A DNA stretch of 64,000 nucleotides from Candidatus Nitrosocaldus sp. (lineage in GTDB: Archaea; Thermoproteota; Nitrososphaeria; Nitrososphaerales; Nitrosocaldaceae), in contig JANWZS010000001.1 in the NCBI GenBank assembly GCA_025054855.1, forward strand, positions 66,583-130,582, given 5' to 3'. The position numbers and the translations under genes are program-made. This document shows positions 1-7,662 of the stretch, piece after piece. Position 1 is the stretch's first letter. Each line of letters begins with the position of its first letter. The notes beneath the pieces are model-generated. The model did not search any database. It was given only the letters and a program-made list of their open reading frames with translations, and was not told the DNA's origin.

Positions 1-431
1 ATCCTACCTGCCAGTTCTATCAACTCCCTATTCTCGCCAAGTATGCCTCCATCACTGTGCATGTGCTTGCTACTCCTCCTGAACCCTCCCCTAGGTGGGG
101 CAAGGGCAAACCATGGCCTCACACCCTCCAGCCTCGATAGCACAACCTTATCGCTGGCTATTGCCTCCGCTAGCTCATCTATGCTGGAGAACCCGAGTCT
201 GGTAAGATCACCGTAACTGCCCCTCTTCTCCAGCAACTCCCTTATGAAGGATGCATCAACCCTGCACCATGCCACATGCTCCTTGACCCTCCTGAGCATC
301 CCTATGTAGGGCTCACGCTCAGGCACTATGGTGGCATTGAACCTCCTCTCCAAGTTTAGGAGTCTCAGTGTATGCCTTGCCCAGTACGGTACGTTTACGG
401 TGCCCCTCAACCTTATCACAAGGTAAGCCAT
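1..431 (-). CDS. rpl30: 50S ribosomal protein L30 (uL30), 3' end beyond window
   Basis: Large-subunit ribosomal protein that binds 23S rRNA. The frame is open from an ATG (complement of 429-431) to the window edge, giving 143 codons without a stop. It begins MAYLVIRLRGTVNVP, the usual L30 beta strand, and carries the Lys/Arg-rich stretch near residues 115-130 (PWFALAPPRGGFRRS) seen in archaeal L30. Archaeal members run about 150-160 residues, so only the last few are missing. It starts 26 nt after the S5 stop in the conserved order L18-S5-L30, so co-transcription is expected. The reading frame is too open-ended to show a stop here; identity is secure from context and N-terminus. Confidence 0.9.
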   Translation of the reverse strand, partial: MAYLVIRLRGTVNVPYWARHTLRLLNLERRFNATIVPEREPYIGMLRRVKEHVAWCRVDASFIRELLEKRGSYGDLTRLGFSSIDELAEAIASDKVVLSRLEGVRPWFALAPPRGGFRRSSKHMHSDGGILGENRELIELAGR

Positions 432-457
432 CCTGCCATCTACACCTCCTCTCCCAT

Positions 458-1105
458 TCAACCTACGCTATACGTATTCCTCAACGCATTGTACACTGCA
501 AGAGCGGTGGAGGACATTGTGCTGGTAGAGCCGAACGACCTGGTCCATGCATCCCTTATACCAGCCAGTCTGAGCATCATGGCTATATTGGTGCCTGCCA
601 CTAGCCCAAGGCCCCTAGGCCCAGGGATGACCTCTACCTTGACGCTCCCTCCCTTCCCAACCACCTTGAATGGGACGGAGTGCCTCATGTTGCACCTGCA
701 CTCCCAACTCCCACACCCAAGCTTGATGGGTATGACGTTGAGCATCGCATCCCTGGTAGCCTTGTCTATCGCAAGCCTCATCTGTGCTGCCTTCCCCCTA
801 CCTATACCGAACCAGCCATCGGAGTTGCCGCATGCAACTATGGCGCTGAACCTGGTCAGTTCACCAGCATCCGTCTGCTTCTGCACAACACCAACATGCA
901 CAACCTCGCTCTTGAGGTCTGGTAGCAGGGTCTTCACTATCTCTGGCTCCCTCAACCTGTAGCCCTGCTCGAATACCTCTTCCAGAGTAGTTATCTGCTT
1001 GCTTGCTACATACATACCAACCTTGGTCCTTGGCCTCCAGTTCTCCAAACCCTCGCCCTCCTTCCCGCTATCCCTTCCGGAAGAGTCCATGCCCACATCA
1101 ATCAC
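458..1105 (-). CDS. rps5: 30S ribosomal protein S5 (uS5)
   Basis: Small-subunit protein important for decoding fidelity and mRNA entry. The 215-residue product has the archaeal N-terminal extension, then the double-stranded-RNA-binding-like S5 domain (VACGNSDGWFGIGRGKA, about residues 90-107) and the C-terminal S5 domain (VIPGPRGLGLVAG, about residues 155-170). Length matches archaeal and eukaryotic S2/uS5. The start overlaps the end of rpl18 by 8 nt, suggesting translational coupling. A second Met six codons in is an alternative start. The first 20 residues are Ser/Gly/Glu-rich and probably disordered. Confidence 0.96.
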   Translation of the reverse strand: MIDVGMDSSGRDSGKEGEGLENWRPRTKVGMYVASKQITTLEEVFEQGYRLREPEIVKTLLPDLKSEVVHVGVVQKQTDAGELTRFSAIVACGNSDGWFGIGRGKAAQMRLAIDKATRDAMLNVIPIKLGCGSWECRCNMRHSVPFKVVGKGGSVKVEVIPGPRGLGLVAGTNIAMMLRLAGIRDAWTRSFGSTSTMSSTALAVYNALRNTYSVG

Positions 1106-1664
1106 CCTTCATTATATTAGCCTTGACCTCGTTGAAGTGCTTAACGTACTCCTCAGGTCTGAGACCCCTTGCAAGTATGGCTGAGAACCTCTTTGAGTAC
1201 AATGCGCTATCCTCCTTGAGCATCCTTGCGTAATCTGCTATATGCTTGCCAGTTATCCTATCGTCATCTGGCAGGGCATCCTCGCCCACCGGGACATCTA
1301 AGCCTGCATCTATCAGGCCCTTTGCGCACGCCCCTACCCTGCTGGAGAACCCACGGACCCCTGCGTACACTATGCAACCATCTATGCCGTTGGCCCTGGC
1401 CTTCTTACCAGCGAGTAGGCCTGTGAGGTAGCATGCCGGTATGCACCTCCTGGAACCCTTCCAGCCGTACTTGAGCAACTCCCTGCTGTGTGCTGATGCT
1501 AACACCACATCACCATTCATAGTCGCCCTGCTTATCTGAACCATGACATTCTCATCACTCACCCTTACTGTTGCAAATACATGCTTGCCTAGCAGTATGG
1601 CCCTCCTCTTCCTGTAGTCAGTCCTACCCTCTCTTATACGCTTGAGCGTCTCTATGTAACCCAA
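1098..1664 (-). CDS. rpl18: 50S ribosomal protein L18 (uL18)
   Basis: 5S rRNA-binding large-subunit protein of 188 residues, normal for archaeal L18. It opens MGYIETLKRIREGRTDYRKR, the family's N-terminal RNA-binding signature, followed by RAILLGKHVFATVRVS and the GCIVYAGVRG core. It is the first visible gene of this ribosomal cluster: a TATA-like box lies about 25 nt upstream, so the transcript should start almost at the ATG. In many archaea L32e and L19e come before L18 in the spc operon; here the cluster is broken just upstream of L18 and a TrmB-like regulator gene lies there instead. Confidence 0.95.
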   Translation of the reverse strand: MGYIETLKRIREGRTDYRKRRAILLGKHVFATVRVSDENVMVQISRATMNGDVVLASAHSRELLKYGWKGSRRCIPACYLTGLLAGKKARANGIDGCIVYAGVRGFSSRVGACAKGLIDAGLDVPVGEDALPDDDRITGKHIADYARMLKEDSALYSKRFSAILARGLRPEEYVKHFNEVKANIMKGD

Positions 1665-1684
1665 CCCCTGCTAGGATATCTGCA

Positions 1685-1694
1685 AGCACTTATA
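1685..1694 (-). promoter_or_regulatory. TATA box of the L18-S5-L30 operon
   Basis: On the minus strand the sequence reads GGTTTATAAG, a good archaeal TATA element. Its centre is about 25 nt upstream of the L18 ATG, so transcription would begin at or next to the start codon (leaderless). No SD-like sequence precedes the ATG. Confidence 0.6.
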
Positions 1695-1819
1695 AACCTT
1701 AACAAAACAGCCCATCGATAAGGGAATAGGGAGAGGAAAGAAAAAGGGTTAGGGTGGAGAGGCATAGCCTATGCTGCCTTATGTGTTATGTGAACCTCCC
1801 TATGCGTTACTGCTAACCA

Positions 1820-2668
1820 TCATTCGTCTGCTTCCTTCCATAGTAGAGAGAAGAATGATACCATAGACTCTACGAGTGTGCTAGAGTCCGTCCATAGTGC
1901 TGCCGTATCATTCTTGTTCTTCTCCCTCAGCAGATGCACCATCTCCTTCCTATCCTTTATGACCATCAACTGGAGCTTGTTCTCTACTCTCTTCACATTG
2001 CCCAAGCCTACATCCATGAATACGGATGCAACGCTTGGGGATACACTGCTTATGACCTTAACGTTGCTGCACTTCGCTATAGCATCCATTATCCCATAGT
2101 TGTACAACCTCAAGGCATCGACCTCATTGCATACCATGAGCAGTTCCTCAGCATCTGCAACCATACTGCTTATCTTTGCGTATATGTTCTCCCTACCCTC
2201 CAGTATCTGGAACCTGTCCTTATCCTCGCATGAGTTCTTTGCGAACTCTGGTAGGTTGTTCCATACCTGTAGTATCTCCTCCCTCCTCCTGTCGAACTCC
2301 CTCAGGCGTTCCATGCTCACGTTTATCATGGTCTTCAAGAGGTCATCGAACTCCACTGCAGCGTATCTTACTGGATGCTCCATTGTTGCTATCACAAGCC
2401 CCTTGCTCTGCAGCCTGTTGAGTATCTGATACGTCTCTGTCCTTGGTATACCTATGTTCTCCGCTATCTCTATAGCCTTCCTGTACCCAGTCTTCGCCAG
2501 ATACACGTACACCTTCGCCTCGTTGAGCGTCAGGCCGAGATCGAGCAGTACCTTGATTATCCTCTCTATCGGCTCCTTGTACTCATCGTTGTTGAATAGC
2601 ATGAACATACCTGCTATCATCCCCATGCTCACATCCCCTCCCTGCTCGCTTCCGTGCTCACTGCGCAT
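1820..2668 (-). CDS. TrmB-family transcriptional regulator
   Basis: Predicted DNA-binding regulator of 282 residues. Residues about 30-95 form a winged helix of the TrmB type (LTLNEAKVYVYLAKTGYRKA, then IGIPRTETYQILNRLQSKG as recognition helix). A linker helix follows (LREFDRRREEILQVWNNL), then a C-terminal phospholipase-D-like sensor region. TrmB proteins usually sense sugars or other metabolites, but the ligand cannot be read here. The first 15 residues look non-conserved, so translation may begin at a later Met (MGMIAGMF). The gene is monocistronic, with a TATA-like box at 2742-2749 and a repeat cluster about 75 nt further upstream that could be its own operator. Confidence 0.85.
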   Translation of the reverse strand: MRSEHGSEQGGDVSMGMIAGMFMLFNNDEYKEPIERIIKVLLDLGLTLNEAKVYVYLAKTGYRKAIEIAENIGIPRTETYQILNRLQSKGLVIATMEHPVRYAAVEFDDLLKTMINVSMERLREFDRRREEILQVWNNLPEFAKNSCEDKDRFQILEGRENIYAKISSMVADAEELLMVCNEVDALRLYNYGIMDAIAKCSNVKVISSVSPSVASVFMDVGLGNVKRVENKLQLMVIKDRKEMVHLLREKNKNDTAALWTDSSTLVESMVSFFSLLWKEADE

Positions 2669-2741
2669 GCCTGCCTGCCATCCGCATCCACCCCATCTGC
2701 TATTACACTCTTTGTGTTCATACCCTTAATTATTACATATT

Positions 2742-2749
2742 TATTTAAA
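2742..2749 (-). promoter_or_regulatory. TATA box of the TrmB-like regulator
   Basis: Minus strand TTTAAATA inside a very AT-rich stretch (about 2730-2800). A transcript starting about 25 nt downstream would have a 5' leader of about 50 nt before the annotated start, longer than for most genes here. This may mean the true start differs or the leader has a function. Confidence 0.45.
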
Positions 2750-2796
2750 AAGTTTGTGTAAATTTTGCTACTATTTACTAATACTTATCAAATATT

Positions 2797-2835
2797 TAGT
2801 AGAGAGTACATAGTAGAGACTCTATAGTATAGAGT
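2797..2835. promoter_or_regulatory. Three 14-nt-phased repeats with an inverted repeat, candidate operator
   Basis: TAGTAGAGA occurs at 2797 and again at 2811, and a variant, TAGTATAGAG, at 2825: three copies at an exact 14-nt period. The last copy sits in a perfect inverted repeat, ACTCTAT-agt-ATAGAGT (2819-2835). The cluster lies between the 3' end of the tRNA-Leu gene and the TrmB-like gene's promoter. Autoregulation by the TrmB-like protein is inference. Confidence 0.4.
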
Positions 2836-2868
2836 GTATCATGAACTGGATGAGGGTGATGGCTTGGA

Positions 2869-3037
2869 TGCGGGGGGTGGGATTTGAACCCACGAACCCC
2901 TGAGGGACGGGATCACCCATCGGCCCAAGACGACTCAACCCAACCCAACTCAACCCAACTCAACGGATGCAGTGTGGCCCGTGTGCAAATGCTAGATCTT
3001 GAGTCCCGCGCATTTGACCAGGCTCTGCTACCCCCGC
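2869..3037 (-). tRNA. tRNA-Leu (anticodon CAA) with an 84-nt intron
   Basis: The acceptor strand GCGGGGG (3031-3037) pairs with CCCCCGC (complement of 2870-2876); the discriminator is A at 2869 and no CCA is encoded. D-stem GCA/TGC, anticodon stem CGGGA/TCCCG with loop CTCAAGA, a long class-II variable arm and T-arm GTGGG-TTCAAAT-CCCAC are all visible. The intron, at the canonical 37/38 site, is about 2914-2997; the exons are 2998-3037 and 2869-2913, giving an 85-nt mature tRNA. The intron carries tandem CAACC/CAACT-type repeats (plus strand). The exact splice sites may shift by a base or two because of a short repeat (GAT) at the junctions. Confidence 0.93.
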
Positions 3038-3057
3038 TTACCATAGATAAGGCAACC

Positions 3058-3067
3058 TTTATTATAA
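3058..3067. promoter_or_regulatory. Shared bidirectional TATA box (tRNA-Leu and SSB-like gene)
   Basis: The element TTTATTATAA has TATA character on both strands. Its centre is about 26 nt from the tRNA 5' end on the minus strand and about 24 nt from the ATG at 3087 on the plus strand, both the normal archaeal TATA-to-start distance. One TBP site may therefore serve two divergent transcripts. Confidence 0.5.
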
Positions 3068-3086
3068 TGTGTTACGCTTGCAATCT

Positions 3087-3383
3087 ATGCGAATATCCGA
3101 TATAAAAGGTGGAATGAGCAGGGTATCTATAGATAGTGCAGAGGTGGTGAGCGTATCAGAGGCTAGGGAGGTTAGGCTGAAGGATGGTAGCAGGGCCAGG
3201 GTTGCAGACTGCATAATACAGGATGCTTCGGGCAGGATAAAGCTGACCCTCTGGAATGAGCAGATAGACATGGTTAGAGAGGGTTCCAAGATCTCCATAA
3301 GCAATGGTTACACCAAGGAGTTCAAGGGTGAGAACGTGCTGAATATAGGTAGGTATGGTAGGCTGGATGTTGTAGAGTACTAG
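3087..3383 (+). CDS. OB-fold single-stranded DNA-binding protein (SSB/RPA-like)
   Basis: Predicted small nucleic-acid-binding OB-fold protein of 98 residues, similar in size to the OB domain of crenarchaeal SSB. Strand pattern and motifs fit: SAEVVSVSEAREVRLKDGS, then VADCIIQDASGRIKLTLWNEQ (the hallmark 'D.SG.I..tLW' of RPA/SSB OB folds) and GSKISISNGYTKEFKGENVL. There is no C-terminal zinc finger or acidic tail, so it is a single-domain form. The ATG at 3087 is chosen over a GTG at 3069 because it lies about 24 nt from a TATA box and begins MRISDIKGGM. Likely role: protecting ssDNA in replication or repair. Confidence 0.83.
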   Translation: MRISDIKGGMSRVSIDSAEVVSVSEAREVRLKDGSRARVADCIIQDASGRIKLTLWNEQIDMVREGSKISISNGYTKEFKGENVLNIGRYGRLDVVEY

Positions 3384-3471
3384 CATCATGCAGATGGCAC
3401 AGGTTAGATTGATTGATTGATTGCATAGCAGGATGTAGCTATAGCTACCACTAACAGATGCTATTATCAGA

Positions 3472-4347
3472 TCAGCTTATGTAGCCCAGATCCCTATCCT
3501 TATCCTGCTCCTCCCTCAACTGCTCCTGTGTGATACCACCCATGCCACTCCTCCTCACCTGCTGCTCCAGAGCCTTTATTATCATCTCCGTATCCTTGGC
3601 CCTCTTCTCTAAACTGCTCATATCCACGCTCATGTTCACAAACTCCAGCAGTGACCTCAGTACTGCCTGTGATGCCTTTGCATCCACAACATAGCCAGAT
3701 GTCTCTGCGAGGAGGCATACCCCCTTGATCCCCTTCAACCTGGCCATGCCGATGAGCAGACCGTTCATACCAGTTATACTGCCATTGTCCATGGTAGCCA
3801 TCCCCCGACCCCTGAACTCTTCTATGAGGGAGGCATCAGTTGCTGTTGCATAGACCCTAGGCTTGTCCATGAATACACCGGTTATGTACGCTGCCAGCGT
3901 GAATACCATCCTTGTGTTCAACTCTACCGCTATATCTGTGATGATCTCAGCAAGCAGATGCTCCCCCTCTGGCGTTAGGGGTTGAGCATCCGCAGTGAGA
4001 AGGAGCAGATCGTTACTGCCTATGCTACTGTTGTATATGCCATCACCGCTACTACTACTGCTACTACTACTGCTGCTGCTACCAACATCCTGCATACCCC
4101 TCTGCCAGTAGTATATACTGCTCTTCATCAGTTCAACCGTACCATCCTGCCTTATAACCACCTGCGGGGGGAATGAGTAAGAGTATATATCTGCCAGTGG
4201 CTTTGCGTTGAGTTCCTGCACGAGATGCTCAACTGCCAGCTTACCAACGTATCCACTTCCAGGGAACCCACATATCATATAGGGGGAGTTGAGCCTTGGC
4301 CTCTCAAAATACACGGTCTTTATGTACTCATGCATACTGCTACTCAT
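3472..4347 (-). CDS. PAC2-family protein (proteasome assembly chaperone-like)
   Basis: Member of the PAC2 / COG2047 family of archaeal ATP-grasp-associated or proteasome-chaperone-like proteins. The core begins YMICGFPGSGYVGKLAVEHL (about residue 23) and continues KPLADIYSYSFPPQVVIRQD, both diagnostic. The C-terminus has a predicted helix (VNMSVDMSSLEKRAKDTE) seen in the family. A run of 11 serines (about residues 89-99), encoded by mixed CTA/CTG-complement triplets (4045-4080), interrupts the core and looks like a slippage expansion. A TTG at 4389 could extend the frame, but the ATG at 4347 lies about 30 nt from a TATA-like TTATTTAACA and fits a leaderless start. Confidence 0.85.
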   Translation of the reverse strand: MSSSMHEYIKTVYFERPRLNSPYMICGFPGSGYVGKLAVEHLVQELNAKPLADIYSYSFPPQVVIRQDGTVELMKSSIYYWQRGMQDVGSSSSSSSSSSSGDGIYNSSIGSNDLLLLTADAQPLTPEGEHLLAEIITDIAVELNTRMVFTLAAYITGVFMDKPRVYATATDASLIEEFRGRGMATMDNGSITGMNGLLIGMARLKGIKGVCLLAETSGYVVDAKASQAVLRSLLEFVNMSVDMSSLEKRAKDTEMIIKALEQQVRRSGMGGITQEQLREEQDKDRDLGYIS

Positions 4348-4427
4348 TGCATCTACAACGATTGCAGATTTAAGTGTTAAATAAACCAAGGGGTACGCAT
4401 CATGTTAAGACCGTTCGTAAGCATTGA

Positions 4428-4661
4428 TCAATCCTCAACGCATACCATCGTCTCCGTATTCTCTATCCCTTTTATCGCATGTATCCTCTGCGTGACTATA
4501 TCTGCTACACCCTTGAGGTCACTGGCCTCTATGCTTGCTATTATATCCGTATGCCCAGTTACAGCGAAAGCCTCCTTGACCCCTTCGACGCTCCTCAGCA
4601 ACTGTATTATCCTCTCTATATTTGCGCCAGCCTCTATCCTTATCTCCACGAACGCCTTCAT
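4428..4661 (-). CDS. Stand-alone Lrp/AsnC ligand-binding (RAM) domain protein
   Basis: A 77-residue protein that is just the C-terminal effector-binding domain of Lrp/AsnC regulators, without the helix-turn-helix. The beta-alpha-beta-beta-alpha-beta pattern is clear: AFVEIRIEAGANIERIIQLL, then VEGVKEAFAVTGHTDIIASI and KGIENTETMVC. Such proteins oligomerise and bind amino acids or similar small molecules; the partner is unknown. A TATA box (minus strand ATTTATAAG, 4683-4691) sits about 25 nt from the ATG. Two similar proteins occur in the window (32932-33174 and 38729-38962); the one at 38729 is the closer paralogue (KGIENTE versus KGVSDTR). Confidence 0.86.
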   Translation of the reverse strand: MKAFVEIRIEAGANIERIIQLLRSVEGVKEAFAVTGHTDIIASIEASDLKGVADIVTQRIHAIKGIENTETMVCVED

Positions 4662-4782
4662 ATGCTAGTTAGGGGCTGATGCACTTATAAATATTTGAAT
4701 GCAGGGGAGTAGACAAGAGACCATCCAGCACACCATGTAGATTGCTTTATTTACCTGGCAAGTACATAGACAGGATCGGTAC

Positions 4783-5085
4783 ATGCATCCATCACAGGTG
4801 CCAGTGATACACTCATTCGTAATCAACGATCCAAGGGAGGTAATGGATGCAATAGGTAGCATGCTCATGCTCTACGAGCAGCACAAGGCAGTGAGGTTCA
4901 GGGTGCTCCTACCGAAGGATGATAGGGCAAGGGGCATAGGCTATGCCCTGCTCAACGGGCTCAATCTGAGGATAAGGCATATGCTCAAGGGCAGTAACAT
5001 AAGATACGTTGTGTACCATCACGATAGCAGCCACTACGCCCTGCTCCTCCTGGATGAGGACTCTGCCAGCACATTCATGGTTTAA
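4783..5085 (+). CDS. Hypothetical protein, 100 residues
   Basis: I do not recognise a family. The protein is soluble and mixed alpha/beta in appearance (IHSFVINDPREVMDAIGSML, RFRVLLPKDDRARGIGYALL, RYVVYHHDSSHYALLLLDED), with no signal peptide or membrane span. It looks real: codon use matches its neighbours (AGG, ATA) and a TATA-like GCTTTATTTA (4743-4752) lies about 30 nt before the ATG. It stands alone between a divergent RAM gene and a convergent PAP2 gene, so context gives no functional hint. The C-terminal histidines and Asp/Glu could be a metal site, but that is speculation. Confidence 0.65.
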   Translation: MHPSQVPVIHSFVINDPREVMDAIGSMLMLYEQHKAVRFRVLLPKDDRARGIGYALLNGLNLRIRHMLKGSNIRYVVYHHDSSHYALLLLDEDSASTFMV

Positions 5086-5109
5086 CGTGCTTGTATGCAT
5101 TATATATGG

Positions 5110-5808
5110 TTATGATGGGGAGTGTAGCCTGAATACTATAGCCATGAAGTTACCTACTATGAGCCCCAGCAGTGTACCTCCAAGCACATCCATGGGATAG
5201 TGCTCCCCTACGTATACCCTGCTTAATGATATCAGGAGAGGATAGAGCCAGAGGAGCATCCCCATGCTCACCCTCCCTATACGCTTATCCCTGAGCATGT
5301 AACTCATCACGAGTGCAAACGCAGCGCTCCTTGCAGCATGCCCAGATGGGTAGGAACTCGTGTTCACCGCTATAGCATCCAACTCAACCCTGTACTCGAG
5401 TCCCTCAACCCTGAACTCATAGTCTGGCCTATCCCTGTACACTATGCCCTTAACCTGCAGGGATGCAAGAGCTGCAACGAGTATTACTAGTATGAGTATC
5501 GCTCCTATCCTTCTGCTCCTCTTCCTCACAAGTAGTATTATGGCTATGATCAGGAGTGGTGAGAAGTATACTGGGAATATATCCGCTGTTGTGGTTATCG
5601 CTACCATGATCAGATCCATGGTATGTGATCTGGAGCCAGTCACTGCATCGAATATTCCTTTATCGAGGCCATCAGTTACCCCTGATGCTACAAGGATGCT
5701 CACCACTGCAAATGCTATGAGTAGCGATAGGAAGGTGATGGAGCGTAAAGGCACCAGCGCTGCTCTACCAAGCACATGGAGTGGACCCAACCAAAACAAT
5801 ATTATCAT
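5110..5808 (-). CDS. PAP2-family membrane phosphatase
   Basis: Integral-membrane lipid or polyprenyl-phosphate phosphatase. All three PAP2 signatures are present: KGIVYRDRP (C1), SYPSGHAARS (C2, catalytic His) and SRVYVGEHYPMD (C3, nucleophile His with Asp). Around them are about five or six hydrophobic helices (for example ITFLSLLIAFAVVSILVASG and LLIIAIILLV). At 232 residues it matches bacterial PgpB-like enzymes. In archaea such enzymes probably recycle dolichyl or archaetidyl phosphates in envelope glycosylation, which is inference. The gene is convergent with the 4783-5085 gene and transcribed away from pgk. Confidence 0.87.
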   Translation of the reverse strand: MIILFWLGPLHVLGRAALVPLRSITFLSLLIAFAVVSILVASGVTDGLDKGIFDAVTGSRSHTMDLIMVAITTTADIFPVYFSPLLIIAIILLVRKRSRRIGAILILVILVAALASLQVKGIVYRDRPDYEFRVEGLEYRVELDAIAVNTSSYPSGHAARSAAFALVMSYMLRDKRIGRVSMGMLLWLYPLLISLSRVYVGEHYPMDVLGGTLLGLIVGNFMAIVFRLHSPS

Positions 5809-5935
5809 TACTGATGGTGGATGATTGCAATGGTTGGAGTGAGTATATGGCGGGTGAGATGATGGTCATGGTACAAAATAAAGTTTTTATCACTACATGG
5901 TCTAGCAGGTGTAGATTGACTAGGCGGGAGGGCGG

Positions 5936-7153
5936 ATGGGGATGAGGATGTTAACCATAGATGATCTTGACCTGGAGGGCAAGACTGTATTCATCAGGGT
6001 CGATATGAACGTTCCCATCCATCCAGATACGCTCAAGATAATAGAGAGCATAAGGATAGACGAGGCAAGCACGACCATAAGGGAGTTGGAGCACTCCAAG
6101 GTCATCGTAGGCTCCCACCAGGGGAGGGTCGGGCGCTACGACTACATAGATCTAAGCCAGCATGCAGAGGTGCTGGAGGAGAGGATAGGTAGGGATGTAA
6201 GGTTCGTAGAGGATGTCATGGGACCAGAGTCCAGGAGGAGCATAGAGGGTATGAGGGAGGGGGATGTGCTCCTCCTCGATAACCTCAGGTTCTGTGCTGA
6301 GGAGAACTATGAGTTCACACCAAAGGATGCAGCGAGTACTGTTATGGTGAGGAGGCTAGCAAGGCTCATGGATGCATGCATACTCGACTGCTTCCCATCT
6401 GCGCATAGAGCGCATCCATCGATAGTAGGATTCCCATACCTGCTCCCTGCATGTGCTGGGAGGCTGGTTGCCAAGGAGGTACACTCCCTTGATAGAGTGC
6501 TCACGGTAGCCAAGGGGCCATACGTGGTCGTGCTCGGTGGCTCGAAGATCTCAGACAGGCTTGAGGCCATAGAGACGCTTATACAGGGAGGGAGGGCCGA
6601 TAAGGTGCTCCTCACTGGACTGATCTCCATAATATTCCTCATGGCCCAGGGTAGGTTCAAGGCCAACAGGCTTGGTGTGAAGGAGGAGGCGCTGGTTGAG
6701 AAGGCAAAGAGGTTGATGCAGAAGTACCCGAATGTATTCATGCTCCCCGTGGATTATGCTACGGAGAACAATGGCGAGAGGGTTGAGAAGAGTCTGGATG
6801 AGTTCAGTGATGATGACACCATCCTCGATATAGGTAGCAGGACCATAGATAACTATGAGAAGGTCATAAGCGGTGCTGGAACAGTATTCATGAGCGGGCC
6901 TGCTGGCGCATTCGAGAGGGAGCAGTTCGCATACGGTACGAGGACGCTGCTCGAGATAGTAGCCAGATCACTCAGCACTACCATAGTGAGCGGGGGGCAT
7001 ATGACCGCAGCGCTCCAGAGGTTTGGGCTTGCCGACAGGGTAGATCATATAAGCACTGCTGGCGGAGCACTCGTGCTATACCTGGCAGGGAAGAAGCTGC
7101 CCATGATGGAGGTGCTTGAGATGGCGTACGAGAGGGTAGCAGCAAAGGCCTGA
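5936..7153 (+). CDS. pgk: Phosphoglycerate kinase
   Basis: Catalyses 3-phosphoglycerate + ATP to 1,3-bisphosphoglycerate, in gluconeogenesis or glycolysis. The 405-residue product has the N-terminal substrate domain (FIRVDMNVPIHPD, then GSHQGRVGR, DNLRFCAEEN, DCFPSAHRAHPSIVG) and the C-terminal nucleotide domain (VVLGGSKISDRLEAIETL and SGGHMTAALQRFG, the GG-x-T phosphate loop in archaeal form). Length is normal. Candidate starts are ATG 5936, 5942 and 5948; the true one is probably 5942 or 5948, because the family starts just before the TIDDLDLEGKTVF strand. An AT-rich promoter-like stretch (about 5874-5893) precedes it. The gene is monocistronic. Confidence 0.95.
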   Translation: MGMRMLTIDDLDLEGKTVFIRVDMNVPIHPDTLKIIESIRIDEASTTIRELEHSKVIVGSHQGRVGRYDYIDLSQHAEVLEERIGRDVRFVEDVMGPESRRSIEGMREGDVLLLDNLRFCAEENYEFTPKDAASTVMVRRLARLMDACILDCFPSAHRAHPSIVGFPYLLPACAGRLVAKEVHSLDRVLTVAKGPYVVVLGGSKISDRLEAIETLIQGGRADKVLLTGLISIIFLMAQGRFKANRLGVKEEALVEKAKRLMQKYPNVFMLPVDYATENNGERVEKSLDEFSDDDTILDIGSRTIDNYEKVISGAGTVFMSGPAGAFEREQFAYGTRTLLEIVARSLSTTIVSGGHMTAALQRFGLADRVDHISTAGGALVLYLAGKKLPMMEVLEMAYERVAAKA

Positions 7154-7215
7154 GCAGTGTCATGAGCAGCATCTATTTGTATTGTGGTGTAGAGTGTGCT
7201 GATGGTATAGCCAGA

Positions 7216-7653
7216 TCAGAAGAGTCTGGATGCCTCATCCTTTATGCTCGCTGCCTCGCTCTCGCCCATCCTCTCGGCTATGTACGAGTATACCCCAAGC
7301 TTGAATACCTTCAGTGAGAGTAGGGCACACTTGATCCTTGCTGGGCCGAGGTTTGGTAGGCCTAGTGTCTCGAGTATATCCTGCTTCCCCAGCCCCTTGA
7401 CCTCATCGAGGCTCTTGCCCATGACCATCTCTGTGAGCATGGATGCGCTCGCCTGGCTTATCGCACAGCCCTTGCCGTTGAACCTTATATCCTTCACCTT
7501 GCCATCCTCGAACTTTATGTGCATCTCCACCTCATCACCACATAGAGGGTTGGTATCCCTGACCACGACATCTGGGCTCTCAAGCCTCCCGTAGTTCCTA
7601 GGGTTCCTGTAGTAGTCCAGTATTATCTCCCTGTAGATATCTGCGCTACTCAT
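7216..7653 (-). CDS. sufU: Fe-S cluster scaffold SufU/IscU-like
   Basis: Scaffold or sulfur-relay protein that takes sulfur from SufS for Fe-S cluster assembly. The three conserved cysteines are visible: NPLCGDEV (about residue 38), GKGCAISQAS (about 65) and IKCALLSL (about 107), with the conserved Asp of the CGDE motif. At 145 residues it matches SufU. It starts 9 nt after the sufS stop, as last gene of the sufB-sufD-Rieske-sufS-sufU operon. Confidence 0.92.
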   Translation of the reverse strand: MSSADIYREIILDYYRNPRNYGRLESPDVVVRDTNPLCGDEVEMHIKFEDGKVKDIRFNGKGCAISQASASMLTEMVMGKSLDEVKGLGKQDILETLGLPNLGPARIKCALLSLKVFKLGVYSYIAERMGESEAASIKDEASRLF

Positions 7654-7662
7654 GGCATCTCC

